From CAXBCP01 sp047638395 (GTDB lineage Bacteria > Pseudomonadota > Alphaproteobacteria > MPNO01 > UBA830), in the NCBI GenBank assembly GCA_047638395.1, contig JBLIMV010000007.1:113525-177524 (forward strand): a DNA stretch of 64,000 nucleotides. The letters are read 5' to 3'. Numbering within the stretch: position 1 is the first letter of the stretch; every line of letters starts with the position of its first letter. The notes under the pieces are model-generated. The model saw only the letters and a program-made list of their open reading frames with translations, was not told where the DNA came from and made no database searches. Shown here in pieces: positions 8,151 through 16,129 of the stretch. Both the position numbers and the translations under genes were made by a program.

Positions 8151-9551
8151 ATGAAGATGGACCTGAGAAGTTTTCTTGGCGAGGCGCGGCAGCTCGGGCC
8201 GGAATATTTCGTCAGCATCTCGAAACCGGTCGACGCGGTGCTCGAGACCTGCGTGATCCAGCAGAAACTGGCAGCCGAAGGTCGTTATCCGGCAATCCGT
8301 ATGGAAAACATCAAAGGCGCCGACCTGCCCCTGGCGACCAGTGTGCTCGGCAGCTATTCGCTTCTCGGTCTGGCGCTGGGCGTTGACCCCGGCGAGCCCA
8401 AAAGCGCCATCCTGCAGCGCTTTCGCGACCGCGCGGCAACGCCCCTGGCACCGCAACCGGTACCGCGCGACGAAGCACCGGTAAAGCAGGTCGTTCTGAC
8501 CGGCGACGATATCGATCTCGCCAAACTGCCGATCGTTCATCATGCGGAACGGGATTCCGGCAGGTACATCACCGTGGGCGTGCTGATCCTGCGCGACCCC
8601 GATAGCGGCGTGCTGAACGCGGGCATGTATCGCCACGAGGTGAAAGGGAAAGACAAGCTCGGCTGCATGTTCAATCCCGCCCATCATGCGAGCTATATCT
8701 ACCGCCGCTGCAAAGAGCTGAACAAGCGTATGGAAGCGGTGCTGTTCATCGGCCATCACCCGGCGGCGCTGATCGGCGCGCTTGGCGAAGGCTCGATCGA
8801 CACCTGTGAACTCGATCTCATGGGCGGGCTGATGGGCGAAGCGCTGGCGGTCACGGACGCCGAATCCGTCGATCTGCCGGTACCTGCCTTCGCGGAGATC
8901 GTCATCGAAGGCTATCTCGACCCTGCCGAGGAGACCGCAGACGGCCCGTTTGCCGAATTCACCGGGTATTACGGGCCCGCGAAGGATGCCATCGGCCTGA
9001 TGCATATCACGGCCATGACGATGCGCTCCGACGCGATCTATCACGATCTCGACCCGGCCCATCAGGAACATAACCTGGCCAACGTGCTGTCGCTCGAGAG
9101 TGCTGTATTCGACAGCGTCCATCGGCTGGTGCCATCGATCACGGCGGCCTATGTGCCGGTGTCGGGTTCTTGCCGGTTTATTACTTATGTCGCGATCAAA
9201 AAAAGTGTGCCCGGTCAGGGAAAATCCGCGGGCCTTGCGGCGATTACGGCCAATCCCAATCTGAAGATTGCGGTCGTCGTGGATGACGACATCGATATCT
9301 ACGATGAACAGCGCGTGCTGTGGGCGATTGCGACCACGTTTGAGGCCGATCAGGATCTGGTCGTGATCCCGGGCGCGATGGGATCGCACCTCAACCCGTC
9401 ATCCTATGGCGAGATCCGCACCGAGCACGGGCCCATGAATACAAAAATGGTGATCGACGCGACCCGCCCGGCAACGCTGCCCTTCGAAGAGCGTATCCAC
9501 CCGTCGCGCGATGTGTGGGACCGGATTAACCTTTCCGATTATATCGACTGA
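8151..9551 (+). CDS. UbiD-family (prenyl-FMN) decarboxylase
   Basis: A complete 466-residue UbiD-type enzyme, with N-terminal DLRSFLGEARQLG, the central LPIVHHAERDSGRYITVGVL region near residues 124-145, and the catalytic loop at 264-269. That loop reads DGPFAE, so the first catalytic glutamate of the usual E-G-P-F-G-E is an aspartate; the second (Glu269) is kept and GYY follows. AAGGAG lies 6 bp before the ATG. It is flanked by a divergent DMT pair and a convergent DMT trio. Prenyl-FMN would have to come from a UbiX elsewhere. Likely an aromatic or unsaturated acid (de)carboxylase of unknown substrate. Confidence 0.9.
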   Translation: MKMDLRSFLGEARQLGPEYFVSISKPVDAVLETCVIQQKLAAEGRYPAIRMENIKGADLPLATSVLGSYSLLGLALGVDPGEPKSAILQRFRDRAATPLAPQPVPRDEAPVKQVVLTGDDIDLAKLPIVHHAERDSGRYITVGVLILRDPDSGVLNAGMYRHEVKGKDKLGCMFNPAHHASYIYRRCKELNKRMEAVLFIGHHPAALIGALGEGSIDTCELDLMGGLMGEALAVTDAESVDLPVPAFAEIVIEGYLDPAEETADGPFAEFTGYYGPAKDAIGLMHITAMTMRSDAIYHDLDPAHQEHNLANVLSLESAVFDSVHRLVPSITAAYVPVSGSCRFITYVAIKKSVPGQGKSAGLAAITANPNLKIAVVVDDDIDIYDEQRVLWAIATTFEADQDLVVIPGAMGSHLNPSSYGEIRTEHGPMNTKMVIDATRPATLPFEERIHPSRDVWDRINLSDYID

Positions 9552-9576
9552 CTGTCACGGACCTCAATTATCGGCG

Positions 9577-10491
9577 TTACGTCTTCGGGGCGGCGCGGGC
9601 TGCCCGGCGTACGATGTAAACGGTCGACGCGAAGATCACCATGCCGCCGACCCATGCCCAGAGCACCGGGGCTTCGCCGAAAAAGACGAAAGCGCCCAGC
9701 GTCACCCAGGGCAGCTTGGTGAAATCGACAACGATGATGAGACTGGCATCGGCCTCGCCAAGGGCCTTCGCGAGCAGCCAATGCGCCAGTGTCGCCGAGG
9801 CTGCAAGGCCGACCAGCCATGGGATGTCGGGGGTGGCGGGGACACTGATGCCGCCCATGGCCCAGGCCGCGCAGAGCGCCATCGGCAGGTGCATCACGTT
9901 CATATAGAACACGATGGTGTCGCTGGAGCAGTTCCGCACCAGTACCTTGGTGGCGATATTGGCAGCGCCGTATCCGAGCGCGGAGACAAGAGCTGCAATC
10001 GCCGCCAGCGTGACCGGCTCGACCCCCGGGCGCAGGATGACGAGCACGCCGGCGAAACCGACGATGGTTGCCACCCACCGTGCGGGATCGACCTTTTCGC
10101 GCAAAAAGACGATGGCGAGCAGGATCGTGAAAAGAGGCACCGTGAATTGCAGCGCCATGCCGGTCGACAGGTTCATGCGCGAAATCGCATAAAACCATCC
10201 GGCAACGCCGACGAAATGCATCACGTTGCGCAGCAGGTGAAAGCGGAACTGTTCGGTGCGAAACAGCGCACTGCCGCTGCGGATAAAAATCGGTGTCAGC
10301 AGGGCAAGCCCGATCAGCGCCCGCCAGAAGGCCAGCTCACCCGTGTTGTAGCGGTCGGAGATATGGCGGACGATCATCACCATCGACATAAAAGCGAAGG
10401 TCGACAGCGTGATCCAGATAAAGCCACGCAGGTTCGACGACAGGCCGCCGAACCATCCGCGAATACCGCCGGTGGGTAGGGTCTCGTTCAT
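9577..10491 (-). CDS. EamA/DMT-family transporter
   Basis: A 304-residue ten-helix transporter with two EamA halves; landmarks are ELAFWRALIGLALLTP, AGVLVILRPGVEPV and WVGGMVIFASTVYIVRR. Its ATG overlaps the stop of the upstream DMT gene by four bases (ATGA), so the two are translationally coupled. It is the last gene of a three-transporter operon and converges on the UbiD gene, with only 25 bp between the stops. Confidence 0.88.
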   Translation of the reverse strand: MNETLPTGGIRGWFGGLSSNLRGFIWITLSTFAFMSMVMIVRHISDRYNTGELAFWRALIGLALLTPIFIRSGSALFRTEQFRFHLLRNVMHFVGVAGWFYAISRMNLSTGMALQFTVPLFTILLAIVFLREKVDPARWVATIVGFAGVLVILRPGVEPVTLAAIAALVSALGYGAANIATKVLVRNCSSDTIVFYMNVMHLPMALCAAWAMGGISVPATPDIPWLVGLAASATLAHWLLAKALGEADASLIIVVDFTKLPWVTLGAFVFFGEAPVLWAWVGGMVIFASTVYIVRRAARAAPKT

Positions 10492-11423
10492 GGGTCGGAC
10501 GCCGTGTTATTGGCTTCGGCGACTCTGCGTTCCCGTTCAATACGGCCTTCGCGCGCCGTGATGTACCAGGTGCTGAGAAAGATCACCCCGCCACCGACCC
10601 AGACCCATATCACGGGTACCTCGCCAAACAGCACAAAGGCGAACCCGGCCGAGATCGGCAGTCGCAGAAAATCGGTTGGCCCGATAAGGCTGGCATCCGC
10701 CATGCGCAGCGCGGTTGTGTATAGAAACGGCGCAAAGGTACCCATCACACCGAGCAACAGGATCGGTACGATATCGTCCACCGCCGGTCCGACCCAGAAC
10801 CAGATCGCCGGCGGCAGGCAGAACATAAAGATGAAGGCGTTTGTGTAGAACGTCAGCGCCAGCGGTGTTTCTGTCTTCACCATGAATTTCAGGAAAACGA
10901 CCGTGCCGCCATAAAGCGCGGCCGAGCCAAGGATCATCAATTCCGGCCAGCCAATCTCGACGGCGCCGGGGCGCATCACGATCATCGCACCGGCGAAGCC
11001 GACGGCGGTCGCGGCGATCCGGCGGGGACCGATCCGCTCACCCAGAAAAATCACCGCAAACAGCAGTAGGAAAAGCGGCAGCGTGAAGTGAATCGCCACC
11101 GCCTTGCCCAACGGGACAACGCTGATCGCGTAAAACCACAGAATCATGCCGCTGAAATTGACGACGGCGCGGAGCGCATGCATCCCCGGCCGCTTGGTTT
11201 TCAGCAGGTGCAGGCCTTTCCAGGCATACCACGGCAGCAGCATCGCCATGCTGACGGCCATGCGCCAAAAGACGATCTCGAATGTCGACATCGTGTCCGA
11301 CAGGATACGGACAGACGTGTGTGCCGACGAGAAAAGGAACATCGAAAACACGGCGATCAGGACACCCTTTACGACGGTCGGCGATGCTAGGGAGCTGGGC
11401 GCCGCAGCGCCGGGAGTGGTCAT
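10488..11423 (-). CDS. EamA/DMT-family transporter
   Basis: A 311-residue member of the DMT superfamily, the middle gene of the trio. Visible marks are FEIVFWRMAVSMAMLLPW, AGAMIVMRPGAVEIG and WVGGGVIFLSTWYITARE. It resembles the upstream gene more closely than other DMT genes in the window (shared phrases such as LGSAALYGG and VVFLKF/VIFLKI, and HFTLPLF/HFTMPLF), which indicates a local duplication. Four-base overlap with the downstream transporter; 37 bp from the upstream one. Confidence 0.88.
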   Translation of the reverse strand: MTTPGAAAPSSLASPTVVKGVLIAVFSMFLFSSAHTSVRILSDTMSTFEIVFWRMAVSMAMLLPWYAWKGLHLLKTKRPGMHALRAVVNFSGMILWFYAISVVPLGKAVAIHFTLPLFLLLFAVIFLGERIGPRRIAATAVGFAGAMIVMRPGAVEIGWPELMILGSAALYGGTVVFLKFMVKTETPLALTFYTNAFIFMFCLPPAIWFWVGPAVDDIVPILLLGVMGTFAPFLYTTALRMADASLIGPTDFLRLPISAGFAFVLFGEVPVIWVWVGGGVIFLSTWYITAREGRIERERRVAEANNTASDP

Positions 11424-11460
11424 ATGGTCAGGTTACCGGGTTTGTCTGAATCGCGGCGAT

Positions 11461-12453
11461 CTATTTACCCGTTTCAGCGGCCTGTGTCGTCTCGGCGGCC
11501 CGTTTTGTTTCCCGGCGCGCGATATAATACGTGCTGGCAAAGATGATGGCCGCCCCCACCCAGACGAATTCGTCCGGGACTTCGCCGAACAGGGCAAAGC
11601 CGAAAGCGGCAGTGAACGGCAGGCGCAGGAAATCGAACGCGGCGATCAGGCTGGCATCGGCCTTCTTCAGCGCGATCGCGACCAGGAACGGCGCGAAAAG
11701 GCCGCAGATACCGAGGCCGAGGACCGGCAGGATGTCATTCACACTAATCGGTGCCCAGTACAGATATGTCGGCACCAGGCACCAAAGCCCCATGAACAGG
11801 TTGGTGTAGAACGTGACCGCAAGCGGCGTTTCTTCCCGCACTACGATTTTAAGGAATATCACCGCCCCGCCATAGAGTGCGGCTGAGCCCAGGATCGCGA
11901 GTTCGGGCAGGCCGATTTCGATCATGCCGGGGCGGAGGATAATCATGATACCGATGAAGCCGACGAGCATGGCGCCCAGGCGCCGCGGACCGACCCGCTC
12001 GCCGAGAAACATGATGGCAAACAGGGTGATGAACAGCGGCATCGTGAAATGGATCGCGATACCTTTCGCCAGTTCGACCAGCCCGAGCGCCCAGAACCAC
12101 ATCACCATGCCGGCGAAATTGAATGTCGAGCGGATGAAATGGATGCGGAACTGGCGCGATTTCAGCTCGTACAGACCCGACCAGGACAGATAGGCGCCGA
12201 TCCCGACGACCCCGAACGCGGCGCGGATAAACACGATCTGCCAGGCTTCCATGGTATCCGACAGGGCGCGGACCGACGGCGGCACCACGCTGAAAACGAT
12301 CATCGCCACGATCGACAGGATTGCCGCCTGGACGACCGGCGACAGCGCGCTGAACCGCGCGAGGGCGGATGGCGACTTGCGCCTGTCAGGAGAAGGGGGC
12401 CTGTCGGGCGGAGGAGGCCTGTCGGGCGGCGGGGGAGAGGAAGCGGCGGACAT
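11461..12453 (-). CDS. EamA/DMT-family transporter with proline-rich N-terminal repeats
   Basis: A 330-residue transporter, first gene of the trio. Before the first helix is a cytoplasmic leader of about 30 residues built from a tandem P-P-P-P-D-R-type repeat, encoded by an imperfect 18-bp DNA repeat near 12385-12440. The membrane part is ordinary: WQIVFIRAAFGVVGIGAYL, IGIMIILRPGMIEIG and WVGAAIIFASTYYIARRE. Its near twin lies immediately downstream. The proline leader is absent from the other DMT genes and probably arose by slippage; a shorter start inside it is possible. Confidence 0.87.
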   Translation of the reverse strand: MSAASSPPPPDRPPPPDRPPSPDRRKSPSALARFSALSPVVQAAILSIVAMIVFSVVPPSVRALSDTMEAWQIVFIRAAFGVVGIGAYLSWSGLYELKSRQFRIHFIRSTFNFAGMVMWFWALGLVELAKGIAIHFTMPLFITLFAIMFLGERVGPRRLGAMLVGFIGIMIILRPGMIEIGLPELAILGSAALYGGAVIFLKIVVREETPLAVTFYTNLFMGLWCLVPTYLYWAPISVNDILPVLGLGICGLFAPFLVAIALKKADASLIAAFDFLRLPFTAAFGFALFGEVPDEFVWVGAAIIFASTYYIARRETKRAAETTQAAETGK

Positions 12454-12593
12454 GCGCCGACCTTACTCTGTTTGCAGGGTGGTGTGGGGTGTCACGAATG
12501 GGCGGCTGGTTCCCGCAGGCTGCGCATGTGACGCGTGCGTGAGTGACGTGTGCGTACGCGAAAGACGGGTATGTGACGTGAAATGCGCCGTGT

Positions 12594-13196
12594 TCAGGTG
12601 TCGGTCTTGCCGTCTTCCAGGTCCTGCTGCAACCGGGCGGCGTCTTCGCTGGAGGCCACCAGCTGCTGGATCGTTTCGCTGAGTTGGAGGAATTCGGCGC
12701 GGCTGAGTGATCCGAACTCGGCGTCATTCACCGGGCGCTGAAAAGGCGCCAGTTCTTCGAGCAGGGCAATGGCCTTCAGCGTAACCGTCAGATTGGTTTT
12801 TCGCTTGTCGGCCGTGTCCCGGGTTTTGCGGACCAGGCCGCGGGTCTGCAGCTTGCGGGTGGTGTTGGTGATGAACCCGGTCGTGACATGCAGGTGCTCG
12901 GCGATTGTCTTGACGTTCACCGGCGCTTCCTGGCCGAGATGGGCGATGGAAATCAGGATCGTGTATTCGGTGCCGGCAAGACCGATGCGGCGTGCGTGGC
13001 CGTCCCGGATCGTCTCGTGGCGGGCATTGAAGGCGAAAAAAGCGTGCACCATTTTGCGGAAAATCTGGTCGCCACCGTCAACCAGCAGGTCCGCGCTCGA
13101 TATCGTCAGGGGCACGTCACCGCGCGATACCGGCGGATTTCGGCCACCTTCAGCGCTGTGTGGCGCCGTGGCGATATCGGTATCGTCTTCGCTCAA
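12594..13196 (-). CDS. MarR-family transcriptional regulator
   Basis: A winged-helix regulator of about 200 residues. The recognition region reads VNVKTIAEHLHVTTGFITNTTRKLQTRGLV, followed by the wing segment RDTADKRKTNLTVTLK with the conserved D-x-R. MarR proteins bind palindromes as dimers and are commonly released by phenolic ligands. No ATG is available; I use the TTG at 13196, which has GAGAGG just upstream. An earlier TTG at 13247 also keeps the frame open but abuts the operator palindrome. It is divergent from a HpaB-type monooxygenase, its likely target. Confidence 0.83.
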   Translation of the reverse strand: MSEDDTDIATAPHSAEGGRNPPVSRGDVPLTISSADLLVDGGDQIFRKMVHAFFAFNARHETIRDGHARRIGLAGTEYTILISIAHLGQEAPVNVKTIAEHLHVTTGFITNTTRKLQTRGLVRKTRDTADKRKTNLTVTLKAIALLEELAPFQRPVNDAEFGSLSRAEFLQLSETIQQLVASSEDAARLQQDLEDGKTDT

Positions 13197-13225
13197 AATC
13201 CCTCTCCCGGTTGCTGCCAAAACGG

Positions 13226-13255
13226 TTGACGCGGATCGATGAATCAAAATACTAT
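13226..13255 (+). promoter_or_regulatory. Candidate sigma-70 promoter of the hpaB-like gene
   Basis: TTGACG (13226-13231) and TACTAT (13250-13255) are spaced by 18 bp, pointing toward the monooxygenase gene. The -10 hexamer lies inside the palindrome at 13248-13270, so a bound repressor would block polymerase. Confidence 0.45.
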
Positions 13256-13270
13256 ACTTAGTATACTATT
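13248..13270. promoter_or_regulatory. Palindromic operator, probably for the adjacent MarR
   Basis: A 23-bp AT-rich near-perfect palindrome (AATACTATACT-T-AGTATACTATT); ten of eleven base pairs match around the centre. It sits between the divergent MarR and hpaB-like genes and overlaps the -10 of the latter. Size, symmetry and position are those of a MarR operator; binding is inferred. Confidence 0.6.
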
Positions 13271-13299
13271 TTATTCGCGGGAAAACAGGAGAAATCGTC

Positions 13300-14784
13300 A
13301 TGGCCAAGACAGGTGCTCAACATCTCAAATCGCTCCAGGACGGGCGCGCCGTCTATCTGAACGGCAAGCTGGTCGATGATGTTACGACCCACCCGGCCTA
13401 TCGCAATGCGGTCGGCGCGGCCGCGTCGCTCTACGATTTCCAGGCCCATCCCGACAATATCGACTGGATGACCTTTGAATCCCCGACCTCGGGCGAACGG
13501 GTCAACCGATGCTGGCAGCTGACCAAAAGTTATGAGGAACTGGTGGCCCGCCGCCGTGCGATCGAGGGCTGGTCGCGACTCTCCGGGGGCTGGCTTGGCC
13601 GCTCGCCGGACCATATTGCATCGTCGATGGTCGGCCAGGTCATGGGGCTGCCGGTCTTTGAAAAGCATTCCAAGGAACGCGCTGGCGCGCTGACGGACTA
13701 TTTCCAGTATGCCCGCGACAATGACATTTACATGACCTACGTCATCATCAATCCGCAGGCTGACCGGAACAAATCGGTCGGGGAACATGACGATGAATTT
13801 CTGGCGACGGGTGTTGTCGACGAAGATGCCGAAGGCATTACGGTGCGCGGCGCCAAGATGCTCGGCACCGGCTCGATCATGGCCAATGAGGTATTGTTCG
13901 CGAATATCCAGCCATTGAAACCGGGTGAAGAAAAATACGCGATTTCCTTCGCAATCCCGATGAACACCAAGGGCCTGAAGGTGATGTCGCGCCGGTCGTA
14001 TGAGGAATCCGCGACCAGCTCATTCGATTATCCCCTGTCGTCGCGCTATGACGAGAACGATGCACTGGTCTATTGCGATGACGTAAAAGTGCCGTGGGAA
14101 CGGGTCTTTATCTACAAGGATACGGAGGCCGCGCGCGGCCAGTTCCAGGATACCTACGCCCACTACATGCAGAACTATCAGGCAATGACGCGTCTGATGG
14201 TTAAAATGCAGTTTCAGGTCGGCGTCGCGCGGCGCATGTGCGAGACCATCGGCACGATCGGCATTCCGTCGGTTGCAGAGAAACTCGGTCACATGGCGGC
14301 CCAGGCGGCGATGGTCGAAGGGCTGGTCTACGGCATGGAATCGGGTGGCGGCATGTTTAACGGCTATTACGTGCCGGACCGCAACCTGATGTACTCCGCC
14401 CAGGTACTGACCCAGCAGCTCTATCCCGAATTCATCACGTCGATGCGCGAACTGGCCGGCGGCGGGCTGATCATGCTGCCGTCTTCGGCGGAAGATTTCG
14501 CCGATCCGGATCTCAACAGATACATCAACGCGACACAGAAATCGGCAATCGGCACGGCGGAGGAAAAGGTCAAGTTCATGAAGCTTGCCTGGGACGCCAT
14601 CGGCTCCGAATTCGCTAGCCGTCACACCCAGTACGAGATGTTCTATGCCGGCGCCCAGTTCGTTACGCGCGCCCACGCGATGCGCACCTATGACTGGGGC
14701 CGTTCGGCTGAACTGGTCGACTCGATCCTCGACAAGTACAGCCTGTCCGACACCATCGGTGGCGACAAGATCGCGGCCGAATAA
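13300..14784 (+). CDS. 4-hydroxyphenylacetate 3-hydroxylase family (HpaB-type) flavin monooxygenase
   Basis: A 494-residue member of the HpaB/PheA FADH2-using monooxygenase family, which has an acyl-CoA-dehydrogenase-like fold. The N-terminal domain includes SPTSGERVNRCWQ and RRRAIEGWSR, the middle GAKMLGTGSIMANEV (flavin region), and the C-terminal domain the helix-rich LAGGGLIMLPSS and MKLAWDAIGSEFASRH. The reaction would be ortho-hydroxylation of a phenol, needing a flavin reductase (HpaC) not present here. AGGAGA precedes the ATG. A P450 gene follows 47 bp downstream and MarR control is likely. 4-Hydroxybutyryl-CoA dehydratase relatives share the fold, so substrate is uncertain. Confidence 0.87.
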   Translation: MAKTGAQHLKSLQDGRAVYLNGKLVDDVTTHPAYRNAVGAAASLYDFQAHPDNIDWMTFESPTSGERVNRCWQLTKSYEELVARRRAIEGWSRLSGGWLGRSPDHIASSMVGQVMGLPVFEKHSKERAGALTDYFQYARDNDIYMTYVIINPQADRNKSVGEHDDEFLATGVVDEDAEGITVRGAKMLGTGSIMANEVLFANIQPLKPGEEKYAISFAIPMNTKGLKVMSRRSYEESATSSFDYPLSSRYDENDALVYCDDVKVPWERVFIYKDTEAARGQFQDTYAHYMQNYQAMTRLMVKMQFQVGVARRMCETIGTIGIPSVAEKLGHMAAQAAMVEGLVYGMESGGGMFNGYYVPDRNLMYSAQVLTQQLYPEFITSMRELAGGGLIMLPSSAEDFADPDLNRYINATQKSAIGTAEEKVKFMKLAWDAIGSEFASRHTQYEMFYAGAQFVTRAHAMRTYDWGRSAELVDSILDKYSLSDTIGGDKIAAE

Positions 14785-14831
14785 AACGAGGCGGCTACAC
14801 CTGAGGCGGATAGACTCTGGAGGGAAGAAAG

Positions 14832-16052
14832 ATGGCGGATGCGGACACGGTGGCTGCAGCGGCAGCGGCGGCACGGCCAAGCAGCGACATTGACCCGTTT
14901 TCGCGTGAAAACATCCTCAACCCTTATGGGTGGCATCAATCGCTGCACGATGCAGGCCCGCTTGTCTGGATGACGAAATACGACGTGTGGGGAACCGCGC
15001 GCTACGACATCGCCAAGGAAGTCCTCGACGACTGGGAAACCTATGGCTCGGGCGCCGGGGTGGGGCTTGCCAATTTTCATACCGAAAAGCCGTGGCGGCC
15101 GCCGAGCAAATTGCTCGAAGCAGACCCGCCCGACCATACGCCGCGGCGTGGCGTGGCCGACGGGGTGATGGCGCATTCGCGGCTGCGTGAATTCCGGCCT
15201 ATGTTTGCCGAACAGGCGAAATTGCTGGTCGACCGTCTGCTCGAGAAGGGCGATATCGACGGCATGGAAGATGTCGCCAAGCCCTATATTCTTAAAGTTT
15301 TCCCCGACGCGGTCGGGCTCGGCCCCGACGGCCGCGGACAGCTGCTCGATTATGGCAACATGGTCTTTAACGGTTTCGGCCCGCTCAACGATACTTTCAA
15401 GGAATCGACCGCGGCCGCAGACGCCGTCGTCGATTACGTCATGAACTGTTGCGACCGTGACCGGCTCGATCCGAACGGTCTCGGCGAACAGGCCTATAAG
15501 GCGGCGGATGAAGGCATCGTTTCGCCGGAGGAAGCGCTGTTCATCGTGCGTTCCATGCTGTCGGCGGGGCTCGACACCACGGTGTATGCCATCGGTAACG
15601 TGTTGAACTGTTTTGCCGAGCACCCCGGTGAATGGGCGAAGCTGCGGGCGGAGCCGTCAAAGGCACGCAACGCCGTTGAAGAAGTGTTGCGCTACGATTC
15701 GCCGTTCCAGGCGTTCTTCCGCACCACAACCCGGGATGTTGAACTTGCCGGCCAGCATATCCCGGCCAAGACCAAGATCATGATGTCGCTGGGGGCCGCC
15801 AATCGCGACCCCGACGCCTGGGAAAACCCGGATGTGTTCGATATCGACCGCAATGCGGCAGCGCATCTTGGCTTTGGCTTTGGTATTCATCACTGCATGG
15901 GCCAGGCGATGGCGCGGCTCGAAATGCAGTCGATCGTTACTGAAATGGCGACGCGCATAGAACGGCTGGAAGCCACTGCCCCTGCCGTGCGCGCGATCAA
16001 CAACACGCTGCACGGCTTCGAAACCCTGCCGCTCCGGGTGCACGCAGCCTAG
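14832..16052 (+). CDS. Cytochrome P450
   Basis: A 406-residue soluble bacterial P450. The heme-binding loop FGFGIHHCMGQ carries the ligand Cys355; the I-helix has AGLDTT, and the ExxR motif is in EEVLRYDSP. There is no membrane anchor and no fused reductase, so it needs a ferredoxin and ferredoxin reductase from elsewhere. GGAGGG is placed 8 bp before the ATG. It follows the HpaB-type gene in the same direction, probably as one MarR-controlled transcript, suggesting two successive oxidations of one aromatic substrate. Confidence 0.93.
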   Translation: MADADTVAAAAAAARPSSDIDPFSRENILNPYGWHQSLHDAGPLVWMTKYDVWGTARYDIAKEVLDDWETYGSGAGVGLANFHTEKPWRPPSKLLEADPPDHTPRRGVADGVMAHSRLREFRPMFAEQAKLLVDRLLEKGDIDGMEDVAKPYILKVFPDAVGLGPDGRGQLLDYGNMVFNGFGPLNDTFKESTAAADAVVDYVMNCCDRDRLDPNGLGEQAYKAADEGIVSPEEALFIVRSMLSAGLDTTVYAIGNVLNCFAEHPGEWAKLRAEPSKARNAVEEVLRYDSPFQAFFRTTTRDVELAGQHIPAKTKIMMSLGAANRDPDAWENPDVFDIDRNAAAHLGFGFGIHHCMGQAMARLEMQSIVTEMATRIERLEATAPAVRAINNTLHGFETLPLRVHAA

Positions 16053-16129
16053 ACAAGGGAGCTCCGTTCCCGTCTGAATTTCCCTACCTGTTCATTCCGC
16101 CGCGCGCGCTCTTAGGAAAACCCGGCTTC

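Noticed and set aside
8007..9389. Antisense open frame of 460 codons opposite the UbiD gene
   Set aside because: Composition typical of an antisense shadow (Arg, His, Asp rich, no motifs); the plus-strand UbiD protein explains the DNA.
12480..12593. GTGACG/GTGCGTACG-like short repeats between the DMT trio and marR
   Set aside because: Copies are too short and irregular to call an element or operator with confidence.
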